Shown: positions 49,939 to 64,000 of the stretch, one piece after another
Layout: the number at the start of each line of letters is the position of its first letter
How positions within the stretch are numbered: the first letter of the stretch is position 1
Assembly: GCF_000972845.2 (NCBI RefSeq)
Contig: NC_040021.1
Coordinates: forward strand, 5,209,969 to 5,273,968
From: Larimichthys crocea
Taxonomy: Eukaryota > Chordata > Actinopteri > Sciaenidae
Reading direction: 5' to 3'
DNA length: 64,000 nucleotides
Made by a program: the position numbers and the translations under genes
The notes under the pieces: model-generated
What the model saw: only the letters and a program-made list of their open reading frames with translations
Told to the model about the DNA's origin: nothing
Database searches by the model: none

Positions 49939-50925
49939 GAAGCGGTAGAAATGCAAGCAGTTGGTTTATAGTCCAGTTACTCATATCAAGCTGTATTTAC
50001 TGTCTGAAGTATATTTAAGTATTAAAGCTGCATCAGGCATTTTTAGCCACTAGATGGCGGAGAGTAGACTCCGGAAAAACCACCCAGCAAGATGTTTGAT
50101 TTCATTCAATGACTGCTTGTTTGCTTTAGCTCACTCAAGGTGATCGTAAGGAGTCAGTTTGTCTGAAGTTTTGTTGCAGGAGCAGCTTTTTTTCTTTTTA
50201 GGAGTGTCAATTTGAGCCAACTCTTGACGAAATCATGTAGCTGTGGCACCAACAAACCTCAACAATGAGTTGAAATGAGCTGCAGACTGAGATGTGGACT
50301 CTCAGTTGAATTGGCAACCTCTTCACGTTATAGATGCAACAAGGATTAGTTAGTTAGTTAGAAATATTCCTTCATGGTGTAAAATATTTGTAATTTTTAT
50401 ACTGCACAGAAATTGTGAAATATTCTCTATGTAATTGACTGACCTTGTTGAATCCAGATGTTTTGTACATTTGTCTTTACACATTGTTATTTATTGATAC
50501 ATTAAAATTAGTACAATATTTGTGTCATGGCTGATGTACTTACAAATAACTATTAATATATTAAACCCAATGAAATGAGGAGATCTGAATGTCCTGATCC
50601 CAGAGAGACTTCATTAAAGCATAGACTAATGGACACGTATAAGTTAAAACCATATGAGATATATCACTTATACACATACATACATACATGCAAGTACAGA
50701 TAATTTGTAGAGACAGAGGTTGACACAGAAAGATGGAAAACAACTTAACAACTGAGTTGTCTGCACATAGATGCATAGTTATATACTAATACTAGTACTA
50801 TTATATACAAATGGTTTACATTGAGATACTTGTCTGTGTCACTAGCTGTTATTTTGGTCCATCCTAACTTTGAGGTTATTTGGATGGGAGTACCAAAGAA
50901 CCGCCAGGATGGCGCCACTGTCAAG
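49939..50925 (+). other. plb1 3' UTR and downstream spacer
   Basis: Untranslated sequence follows the plb1 stop codon. ATTAAA at 50501-50506 is a plausible polyadenylation signal, giving a 3' UTR of about 580 nt. No further gene is seen. Confidence 0.45.
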
Positions 50926-51321
50926 TGTGTTAATGTATGTATTACAATTTATGTTAGAAGAGTCATGTGGGATGGGGTGTCTCCCATGTGGTTTCCTTTA
51001 ACGTGGTTAAGGGAGAGATCAGGTCAAAGGTTAAGGGCCATCTGTTGGGGCATCCTGGGACAGGGGCCTCTCTTAGACAAATTTTTAATATTGTTGACTT
51101 TGACTGCATGTCTTGGGAGCATAACCTCCACTGTATATAAGGGCGTGCCCCGCATATTCCAGGAGAGTTTCATTATTCGGCTGGAGGCTCTCCAAGTAAC
51201 GTTTTACTTGATTACGATACTGAACTTATTGTAATAAATTTGTTTTACAACTAAGACAGTGTCGGCAGAGTTTTTCTTCAAATGTCTTCAACTGCATCGC
51301 CACTGAATATACGACACAACA
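50926..51321 (+). mobile_element. Probable solo LTR
   Basis: This 396 bp block starts TGTGTTAATG and ends GACACAACA. It contains a TATA-like TGTATATAAGG (about 51132) followed by AATAAA (51234), the promoter-then-polyadenylation order of an LTR. Flanks TCAAG and GTAAG share three of five bases, a weak target duplication. No internal retroelement genes are nearby, so it would be a solo LTR left by recombination. The family is not assigned. Confidence 0.45.
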
Positions 51322-52083
51322 GTAAGGTAGGAGAGTCTGGAAATTAGTCCATTAAGTCGCATGTAATGAGTGAAACTGCAAAAACTTTCCCCATTTTTCA
51401 TTGTATTTCTCGCCTTTTTTTCTCTTTTTATTTACCCATTTTATTTAAATGTATACCTCTTACTGTTACTGTTTGTAATACGCTTTTAGAAATCAAAGAA
51501 TACCCAATCAAAGTTTTTAATCTTTCATCGCTCTGCCTGTTTTATGCTCATATTCTCTCTCTCTCTCCACTTATTTCACCTTTGCTCATAACATTGGTGA
51601 TCTATCACAGTGTTCCTCAAACTTTTTACACCTTGCACTACCTCGGAAAATGCTCGTCTCTCCAAAAACCACCAACCTGACAGCGAGGCTGGCCGCTGTT
51701 CAGCCTCAGACATTTCACAAGAGGCTTTTATTGTTGACTTTTGTTGTTTCCTTATCACAACCAGAACTACTTCTACTGATCCACGCTTCTCTTCCTAATA
51801 TTTCACCTTTTGGAGTCCTGATTGCAGAGTTTTTTTAACAGTGTTTTGTCTTTTTACCTCCTCTTACTGTATGCAACACCTCATGCACGACTGTGACTAT
51901 ATCACCGGATATCAAAAGGAAATGCAAAACTTATTTTAAATTACATCCCTGCGATCTGATGGTTGAACTATTTTCATGCAAAGTAAAGTATTAAGGTAGT
52001 ATGACATTTTCTAAATTAATGTATTTCATCAAAACAATATATATTACAGAGATTTACACCAAGTACCACCAAAGGGAGTACAA

Positions 52084-52084
<1 letters not shown>
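51322..52084. other. Intergenic spacer between LTR and ppp1cb
   Basis: No gene is seen. At about 51609 the sequence GTGTTCCTCAAACTTTTT resembles a hAT-type terminus like that at 12503, but no partner end was found. Confidence 0.35.
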
Positions 52085-52176
<92 letters not shown>

Positions 52177-52218
52177 TGAGTGTGTGTGTGTGAGTGTGAG
52201 AGAGAGAGAGAGAGAGTG

Positions 52219-52288
<70 letters not shown>
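52085..52288. repeat. Compound (TG)n/(GA)n microsatellite before ppp1cb
   Basis: About 200 bases of alternating TG and AG dinucleotide blocks end 12 bases before the ppp1cb ATG. If transcription starts upstream, the repeat would be in the 5' UTR; otherwise it is in the core promoter. Confidence 0.95.
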
Positions 52289-52290
<2 letters not shown>

Positions 52291-52300
52291 CATCAGAAAC

Positions 52301-55844
<3,544 letters not shown>

Positions 55845-57604
55845 GCAGCTGGCCCTGACTCTCCTGCTCTTTCCCCTGCCCCCCCGGCTGGTCTCTGGCC
55901 CACGTCCCTGCAGGCTGCCTCAAAACACTCCAGCCCTCTTCTCAGTCAGCTTGTCCATGTGTAAACAGAAACTTCAGGAGTGTTTTTTTGCTTGTTCTGT
56001 GGGTATTTTTATGAACATGTGAGTGGTATTTCTTCCATTTCTTTTGATGCCATGGTATGTATTAACTCAGCCCTTACTTCTACTACTACTACTACTACTC
56101 AGTCCATTCAGCAATATTAAAACCAAACTTGTGGAATGGGCACGGTGTTAAGAAAAGTCGCTTCTCTGCCTTCAGATTAACAATTTCCATAGTGATTTTG
56201 TGAATGCATGCACGCTTGTGAGATTGAGACGGGTTCTTTGCCCCTAACCACTGTAAAATCCATAAATCCTTCCAGACAACAGTGCAAATTGATTAATTCA
56301 CCTAATTACTGCCATTGCCCCTTTCTGTATCGGCTGAAGCAATATGCTGCTTAAGGAAATATATATATATTTTAATTTAATTTGGGGAAATATGCTATTG
56401 TGCTCTTGAAAACAGTAAAATGAGAAGACCAGTGCCACTCTCATGTACCACCAGCTCTCTTGAAGATGAAGACAGGTAACTTATCTGTGCACAACAGTGA
56501 CAAAATCCACCTACCAGCTCTTTATTTATCATTATATCATGTTTCTTTAATGCTTAACAAAACCAACAAAATCTACATTTTACAGGGATCCATGTAACCT
56601 CCCGTGAAACTTGTTTTTACACTTAAACAAACAAGATATATAAAGATAATTTATCAAGCTTTAGAAGTTCTTGTAGGTGGATTTTGTTATGTTTAGACGG
56701 AGCTGGGTTATCCATTCCCTCTCACGTCCAGCCTTTATGATTCATATCTAAAAGTATTGGTCTTCTCATTTCACTTTTTGCCACTTATTGGCTTTCTTGC
56801 CAATTTTTCCCTTCGACTCACGAATGTTTTTCTCCCCAAGGAGGTGTCAATAAAATCCAGATATTTTGACGATATTGGATGCAATAAATATTGCTAAAAA
56901 TCTTGCCACGTGCAAACATTAACATTTGTAGGACACGGCCAGCCTCTGCTGACAGCTGTTGTCTTTATTAGGGCATTTGTGCACAGTAGATGCTCTACAT
57001 CACATGTTTCCAGCCTCTTTTCCACAACCAGCACCAAGTTCTGAAACTTTTTTTTTTTAACTTTCTTTAAAAGAGCAGACTTTCCATTGAGTAATGCAAT
57101 AGGGTAAAAACTGTTATTTTTCAGTTTTGATGTAAATTCAGTGTCATGAGGAAAATGCGGGGACCATCAGTGAGCACTTTGAGTTTGTGTCCTTTAAGTC
57201 TGGTAAGTACAGTACGTGTGTAGAAAAATAGATACGGATATGCAAGAAAACAAGATATATAAGGAATGTGAAGAACACGATAGTTATCGGTATATTCATT
57301 CTTTCAGTAGATGTCCGGCTCACACACACTGAACATTGTTGCACTTCCAGTCATTGCATGACACTGTAAAGAGGTCAAACTCATCAGGACGATGGCATTT
57401 TGTCTGCTGTTCCCACTCAGTGGTTATTGAATGAAGTAAAGTCATTTCCAACTCACTTTAATGAACATTTAACCGATGTATTTTTATTTATTTTTTGCCT
57501 TTTGCCTTGTAAATCTATTGGTCTTCAAACAGTATGTTAAGACGTTTTGAGATTTGTACGAGTTTGTTTCAAACGAGTGAAATAAATGGAAGTGCTGTTG
57601 AGCG
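55845..57604 (+). other. ppp1cb: ppp1cb 3' UTR
   Basis: A long non-coding stretch after the ppp1cb stop codon ends near AATAAA at 57581-57586. It is followed by a GT-rich element (GTGCTGTTGAGCGTGCTCT), the usual cleavage-site layout. A 3' UTR of about 1.75 kb is plausible for ppp1cb. It contains a short (TAC)n run near 56080. Confidence 0.6.
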
Positions 57605-57808
57605 TGCTCTCTGATTATTTCTGGTTAATTACTGACATAAAAACAAAAAAGTAGTGACAATGCAAAAAAAACCTTAAGATGTGGCCAAGATCAGTAAATC
57701 AGATGAACTTTTTTAAATTACATTTTCACATATAAAAAGTTCTGTGCACGTGTCCAGGAGTCTCTCCTCCATATGGATTTTAAGCGTGGTCAGTGTAAAT
57801 CTCTGACC

Positions 57809-60800
57809 TCAGTCTGACTTGAGGGCTTGCAGCACTGACTGTGGCACTCTGCTGGCGTAGTACTCGTGGTTGCGCAGTGTTGCAAGAACGCCGGCCGAGT
57901 TCATGTGCTTTACATTGGCATGGTAGCGGTATGCGTTGCCATGCATGTCGGTCAGTTTACCTGCACAAGAAATAAAGAGGAAAAAAAAAATTTAGACACT
58001 GGTTCAGACAGTTAGCTCTCAAGTTATTTGATTGGACAAAAGTCCATTCATGGTCGTCATCTATCTCAGATTGTAACCACAAAAATAAACATATTTCTAC
58101 AAGTAGTTTAAAGACACACACGAGGATCAAAATACTGCATACTGGTGTTAGAAACTGAATATAATCAGCTGATAATAAACCTGATCAGCCACCGCCAGTA
58201 ATCAATACACAACCATTAATCAAACCAATAACTAAACAGTTTCCTAGTGTTTCTGTAGTGTTGACATAACATTAAAAAATAACTTATTACTACTAATAAA
58301 TGCTCTTGTAGAACTGTTATATAAAATCAATATCACACTTAAGGTTGTGCTGTTATACTGAATATCAGCACACCGTTAAACCACACCACTCTGCATACAG
58401 CCGTGCGGATATTCAGTATAACATCACTCCCTCTCATGTGATATTGCTTAAATGAACGATACTGAAGATGCATTCTTCATAGTCTGTACATAGGCCCATT
58501 GTATTGCTGCTACAGAACTGAGAGTTTTTTTTTTACCTCCAACGGCATGCAGGATGGCCTCAGGAGCACAGGTGTCCCATTTCTTGCACCCTGGACTGGC
58601 GAAGACGTAAGCAGAAGCTCTTCCTTCAACAAGCTGGATTATCTGCAGAGAGGATTCGATAAACAAACAGTTTCACACATCGACACACTCTTGTTACAGC
58701 TATAACATCAACTCCATGTTCTGTTTGAGTCTCACCTTGTTCCCAGCGCCACCCACTCTTATAACCTCATGAGGCTCCATGGCATCCACACAGTCTGTTA
58801 CCACCTTGTTGCTATGGGAACGCGTCGTGGTGACGATGCGTTTGTCACCTGGAACTTCCTGCAGCTGAAATCCAAAGGCGCCTAATCCCGGCATTCCCCA
58901 CATGGTTCGTCCTAAAGCTGATCCTGCTCCGAGCTGACGGGGAGACATTTTTTTTTAATGAACCAGAGCTTCACCAGCTTTTAGGAGACCAAATCATTTA
59001 GTCTGGGCTTTACCTGGTAGTTGTAGAAAGGCTGGTTGATGACGCCTGCAATAGCTTTGCCAGCGTATGCGATACCAATAAGCACCGTCACATTATCCAG
59101 AAGCCCTTAAATAAGAAAATAGCAGGACGTTAGCTGGAGGGCACTTAAAGCTATCAAGTGTCATTACAGCAACTTCATGCAGGACAAAAAGAAGAAGACT
59201 GAGATCATCCATGCTGTTGCCTTTTCATACAGAGAGCTGTGCTGTGAGGCCGATATGTGTCCGACCCTTTGTGGTGTGGTATCTGGGCATCGGTTTGGTG
59301 ACGGAGACACCGTGAAGCTGAGGTCAGCAGAGAGAGAGAGAATAGAGAAACAAACATAGAGGCGGACAGCAGAAGCAGTGAAACATGAGGAAGGAGAAGG
59401 AAAAGCAGTGAAGGTTTGAGAGCTGATAGCCAGAAGGCAACACAAGAAAACGCATAGCAACAATTTTATAAGAATATAAGAAAGACAGATTTCAAATAAA
59501 GACTACTTAATAACAGTAGTTATGTCCACTGCCAGGTAGTGAACATAACATCAGCAGAAACACCTCTTGATATATTCAAAATGGATTGGACGAAGTGGCT
59601 GGCTGATGTATATATGCATATATAAATGATCCAGCATGCATATCTGTATACTGTATATAGTGGAAGATATACATATGAGCTGAGCTCAGTGAAGTTTTCA
59701 TTCAGACTGTGAACTGTTTTTTGAGTTTGTATGTAGATACAGTTAGTCGATTTCTGTCTTTTAAAGTTGCATGTGTTGCTATATATTTACTATTTTTCAT
59801 TACTGGTGTACCATGGACCTTTATCTTTTGACAGTCCTTAATAAAGTTGCAATAATAATAATAATGATAATAACGAGTGGGCAGTCCGAGTATTGACATT
59901 GATTGTGGATCCGCAATGTCTGTCTAATAAGGTGAGTATTTGCATCCCAAGTAAATCAGAACTATGGAATATGGAGATGGTAACCTTAATACTAAAAGAT
60001 TAATATGTAAGTTCAAAGTGCACGTGTGTGCATGTGATCTTTAACAAAAGCAGGTTGATATCAAATGTATTTGTTCAGGGAGTTTCCAAGAACTGGACAG
60101 TTCACTCAGCCCGCATTGCATTGCATTGCAAAAACACACACACATGCACATATGCTGTGTGTATATATATATATATATATATTTAAAGAGTCCACCTTCA
60201 GTGTATTCTTTCGTGCCATCGAGAGGATCGACCCACACAACGAGCTGAAAATAAGAGAGAAACACTCAGAAGTATGCACACACACCAAGAATAAACATTC
60301 CTGTGTTGACACAACTATGAGACACGGCTGGTGCCATCTTCTTTATTTAACTGCTAATATTTACTGTGTTTCTGAATATATCAGCAGGTTACCTCCTCTT
60401 CTTTCAGCTCTCTATATTCTGCCGGACACGTCTTCTGAAGGATTTCCTCTGAGTGGCCACTCTCAATGAGATCTTCTCTTACCTCCTCAGCTGGAAGCTC
60501 CTGATAAATGAATAACACGATCAACTCTCCTTCTATGAAGCCTAATACTAGAATACAAACACATTAAACGGACATAACATACACACCTCCTCTCCTATGA
60601 TGGTGATTTTGGGGAAACGTCTGGACAGCGATGCACAAATGCTCTGCTGTGCCAGCCTGTCTGCCAGCGTCTGCAGATCATTAGCTCCAGTCTGTGCAGG
60701 GAGGAAAATGTTAAAACAGCTCAGTCTCAGCCTACATCCTGCACTAAAACTTAAATCTTAAAGACTCTGGGAATGTGGCTTGAAATAGTAAAAATGCAAA

Positions 60801-61365
60801 AGCTGAGGGATTCATTCATAAGTAGTAGAAAATTTAGATCACCAAAAAGCTCATTTTGCTTTCGTGTCACAGATCATATTATGATTGACATCTCTCCTTC
60901 ATGTGTACCGGTGTTTCGGTTTATTGAGCGACCCTGTTGACTGGTGACAGCAGACCAGACTCCTTTGACAAAAACAGTATTTTAACCAGGATATTGTCAC
61001 GCCTCAGTCGGTGAACAAAGGATTTATTTCAACCAAACCAGAGTTGGTGATTGTTGGAACAGCAGAAAGACTAGTCACTATGTTTTTAGTGTTTTTATTC
61101 TGCAAATCTTAAATTGTTAAATCACATAAGTTCTTTGTGGATTTGGGTTTAAATCTCCACAGCAGACAGTTTATCTTGTGTATCCGGGACAAGCTTGTAG
61201 CTGTACTTCTTCTGGGATTTAAAATAACAAAAAACTGTGTCCCACCTTCTCCACAATGCCAAGATCTCCACTGTGAAGCACTTTCCTCACAATGGCTCCA
61301 GCCTTTTCAGCTACAGTGTGGGCAGAGGCCACCAGGCGCATGACTACAGCAGGACTCCCAGACAT
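57809..61365 (-). CDS. bpnt1: 3'(2'),5'-bisphosphate nucleotidase 1
   Basis: Eight coding exons read leftward: 61246-61365, 60587-60691, 60393-60500, 60196-60244, 59014-59105, 58736-58933, 58537-58642 and 57809-57960. All phases agree and give 309 residues (human 308). The enzyme cleaves 3'-phosphoadenosine 5'-phosphate (PAP) to AMP and phosphate, removing the by-product of sulfation. It is Mg2+-dependent and lithium-sensitive. Hallmarks of the inositol-monophosphatase fold are intact: GEE at 73-75, WVDPLDGT with D117 and D120, GGAGNK, and KKWDTCAPE with D247. The start [15 protein letters not shown] aligns with the human N-terminus after a CAG acceptor. It converges on ppp1cb; the two stop codons are about 2 kb apart. 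Confidence 0.97.
60163..60181. repeat. (TA)n microsatellite in bpnt1 intron
   Basis: A short TA run ends about 15 bases from the donor side of the 60196-60244 exon. Confidence 0.85.
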
Positions 61366-61720
61366 TGCTGACAGGACAGAGGAACACCTTTATCATCTGC
61401 ATGCATAACCTGCATGAAGTTTACAGGAGGACAGAGTGATCTGCAGCCCAGTTTGTGTGGTTACATCTCCTCTTCTGCTGCATGCATCAACTGGTGACTG
61501 CACAAAATGAGCCGAGCCTTTGAATGAACTGCTTTCATGCACTGTATCTTTTGTTTTTAGAGCAAAAGGTAACTAACAAAGAGCTTGTAAACACAGCAGG
61601 AAGCATATTTCTGTAATGTCGGCTACTTAGCTCCAATGCTGCTGTTGATAGCTGTCTACATTAGATGTATTAATCCAATAAAATTATTAAATATCCACTA
61701 AATGTGCGGTGAATACTTAC

Positions 61721-61790
61721 TGACGGAGAAGCAGTGACCGAACAGCTTGAATTTGGGAGACGTAAGACGTGACCTTTGACCTAAAGACAA
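61721..61790 (-). other. bpnt1: Candidate non-coding first exon of bpnt1
   Basis: On the minus strand a strong donor CA|GTAAGTATTC (61720-61711) follows CCCAAATTCAAGCTG. The ATG exon begins directly after a good acceptor (CCTGTCAG), so an untranslated exon is expected here. The upper boundary is approximate. Confidence 0.5.
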
Positions 61791-62577
61791 GTCAAGATAG
61801 TTACCTGGCAACCGCCAAAGGCAAATAGTGAGCTATCGCAGCTAGCAGGATATTATCATATCATGATATTCAGTCACATTTACTGACTAATGATATGTTT
61901 AACACACACAACAAGGGGCGCAAACAGCAGCTTAAATATAATGCAGGTGTGTTTTTAGCCGTTTGGCTCTAGTTAAACACAGAAACGATCAAATATCTTT
62001 AAAGCTAATGCGGAAGTACATGGGAGGGACTCATCTCGCTTTGTCTAAACAGAGGCGCCCTCTCTCTCTCTCTCTGGGTCCAAAAGTCCGCCGGGTTTCG
62101 TTTGAAGGAACGTGGACGTGTCAAAAACTGCAGTTCCTCTAACGTCCACTTGAGGCTGGCTGCAGAACGAGTCAGTCTCCATAAGCCCCCATGTTAGACA
62201 ACAGAAATAAACATGTTTACAGCCTGGTACAAAAAACAGTTTTCGTCTCTGTAGCTAATTTCCACGTTCATGACAACTGTACTGAGGGTGAATTTATATA
62301 CAACTCACCTGTTCACATTATATTAAGGCTTAAAGTTATGCAGGATTAACAGCGTGGACACTTTGAATAAGATGAGGCAGGACAGCCAACATGGCATGTT
62401 TTTTAGCTTCGAAACGGCTCTTCAGAAGTCTTTTCCTACCTGTGAGCATCAGTCTCTACAACTCCTCCCTCAAAATATCAGACACTCTAAGTCAAGTCCA
62501 GTAGCTATTGAACTTTGCAATACATAAGTGAAATCTGCCACACATGCATACTGCACTTTAAACAATCAGTGTATTCG
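61791..62577. other. bpnt1 5' flank and dispersed repeat PT-1
   Basis: No gene is seen. A (CT)n run lies near 62053. A further copy of the dispersed repeat found at 19757 and 32583 occupies about 62120-62360. The bpnt1-like duplicate begins abruptly at 62578. Confidence 0.5.
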
Positions 62578-64000
62578 GGCTTGCAGCACTGACTGTGGCA
62601 CTCTGCTGGCATAGTACTCGTGGTTGCGCAGTGTTGCAAGACGCCGGCCGAGTTCATGTGCTTTACGTTGGCATGGTAGCGGTATGCGTTGCCTGCATGT
62701 CGGTCAGTTTACCTGCACAAGAAAATAAGAGGAAAAAAAAAAATTAGACACTGGTTCAGACAGTTAGCTCTCAAGTTATTTGATTGGACAAAAGTCCATT
62801 CACGGTCGTCATCTATCTCAGATTGTACCACAAAAATAAACATATTTCTAAGTAGTTAAAACACACACGAGGATCAAAATACTGCATACTGGTGTTAGAA
62901 ACTGAATATAATCAGCTGTATAAACCTGATCAGCCCCGCCAGTAATGCAATACACAACCATAACAAACCAATATAAAACAGTCAACAACAGTTCCAGTTC
63001 TGTGTGTTGACATAACATAAAATAATAAAAATAACACAGGTCCTAATTTCCTTACGTGCCTTAAAAACCATCATTCCAGAAAACAAGTAAAAACGTCATA
63101 TGTGACAGTCATTTGTAAATAACTATTTTACTTTTACTACTAATGATAATAAATGCTCTTGTAGAACTGTTGTATAAAATCAATATCACACTCAAGGTTG
63201 TGCTGTTATACTGAATATCAGCACCCGTAAACCACACACCCTGCTGCACCTCTGCCTGACGATCACAGCGTGCGGATATTCAGTATAAACATCACTCCCT
63301 CTCATGTTGTTGCTTAAATGAACGATACTGAAGATGCACTCTTCATAGTCTGTACATAGGCCCATTGTATTGCTGCTACAGACTGAGAGTTTTTTACCTC
63401 CAACGGCATGCAGGATGGCCTCAGGAGCACAGGTGTCCCATTTCTTGCACCCTGGACTGGCGGAAGACTAAGCAGGCTCTTCCTTCAACAAGCTGGATTA
63501 TCTGCACGAGATGATTCGTAAACAACAGTTTCACACTCGACACACTCTTGTTACAGCTATAACATCAACTCCATGTTCTGCTGGAGTCTCACCTTGTTCC
63601 CAGCGCCACCCACTTTTATAACCTCATGAGGCTCCATGGCGTCCACACAGTCTGTTACCACCTTGTTGCTATGGGAACGCGTCGTGGTGACGATGCGTTT
63701 GTCACCTGGAACTTCCTGCGCTGAAATCCAAAGGCGCCTAATCCCGGCATTCCCCACATGGTTCGTCCTAAAGCTGATTCTGCTCCGAGCTGACGGGGAG
63801 ACATTTTTTTTTAATGAACCAGAGCTTTACCAGCTTTTAGGAGACAAATCATTTAGTCTGGGCTTTACCTGGTAGTTGTAGAAGGCTGGTTGATGACGCC
63901 TGCAATAGCTTTGCCAGCTATGCGATACCAATAGCACCGTCACATTATCCAGAGCCCTTAATGAGAAAATAGCAGGCGTTAGCTGGAGGGCACTTAAAGC
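62578..64000 (-). pseudogene. Frameshifted partial duplicate of bpnt1 (3' half)
   Basis: Four exons homologous to the last four of bpnt1 occur in order: 62578-62712, 63398-63501 (104 nt against 106), 63593-63789 (197 against 198) and about 63869-63956 (88 against 92). The copy continues past the window. Homology starts five codons before the bpnt1 stop codon, so no proper C-terminus exists. One-base deletions break the frame, for example AAGACGCC against AAGAACGCC. Intron sequence is equally noisy. One intron carries about 110 bases (near 63025-63135) that the intact gene lacks. It is probably an unpolished haplotig; a truncated tandem pseudogene is the alternative. Confidence 0.7.

Overview
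This window comes from a vertebrate nuclear genome, almost certainly a percomorph-type teleost. The genes are split by GT-AG introns. They encode clear fish versions of SLC35A1, YPEL5, PLB1, PPP1CB and BPNT1. Between them lie fish-type interspersed repeats: a tRNA-derived SINE, hAT and piggyBac-like MITEs, long TG/GA microsatellites and a probable solo LTR. There are no operons, prophage or CRISPR arrays.

Layout. 1-2234: the 5' end of slc35a1 (minus strand; two coding exons and the promoter), bracketed by two copies of one TTAA-type MITE. 2235-11793: a tandem array of a roughly 4.3-4.5 kb unit holding two near-identical, intronless, TATA-driven genes. Each encodes a 673-residue protein that I do not recognise. 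A deleted third copy survives as a fragment on the left, and the array breaks off inside a repeat unit on the right. 11794-18732: repeats and ypel5 (minus strand). 31101-50510: the complete plb1 gene (plus strand, 42 coding exons, 1098 aa). 50926-51321: probable solo LTR. 52085-57600: ppp1cb (plus strand, 8 exons, 327 aa), with a 200 bp microsatellite directly before its start codon. 57809-61790: bpnt1 (minus strand, 8 coding exons, 309 aa).

Two stretches look like assembly false duplications. 18733-30627 is a frameshift-riddled second version of 31101-43474 (the plb1 upstream region and its first 22 exons) and ends in a 10-N gap. 62578-64000 is a similarly noisy second version of the 3' half of bpnt1. 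In both, single-base indels hit exons and introns alike, as expected of unpolished long-read contigs or haplotigs. A smaller duplication flanks the second N gap at 32408.

The known genes have unrelated jobs: sugar-nucleotide transport in the Golgi, a Yippee zinc protein, a brush-border-type phospholipase, a phosphatase catalytic subunit and PAP hydrolysis. ypel5, plb1 and ppp1cb being together matches their shared human region on 2p23. The most novel content is the tandem pair of unrecognised intronless genes, with RFX/CRE-like promoter motifs and copy-variable 87 bp repeats just after the stop codon. The three-repeat plb1 with Phe in place of one catalytic Ser is also notable.
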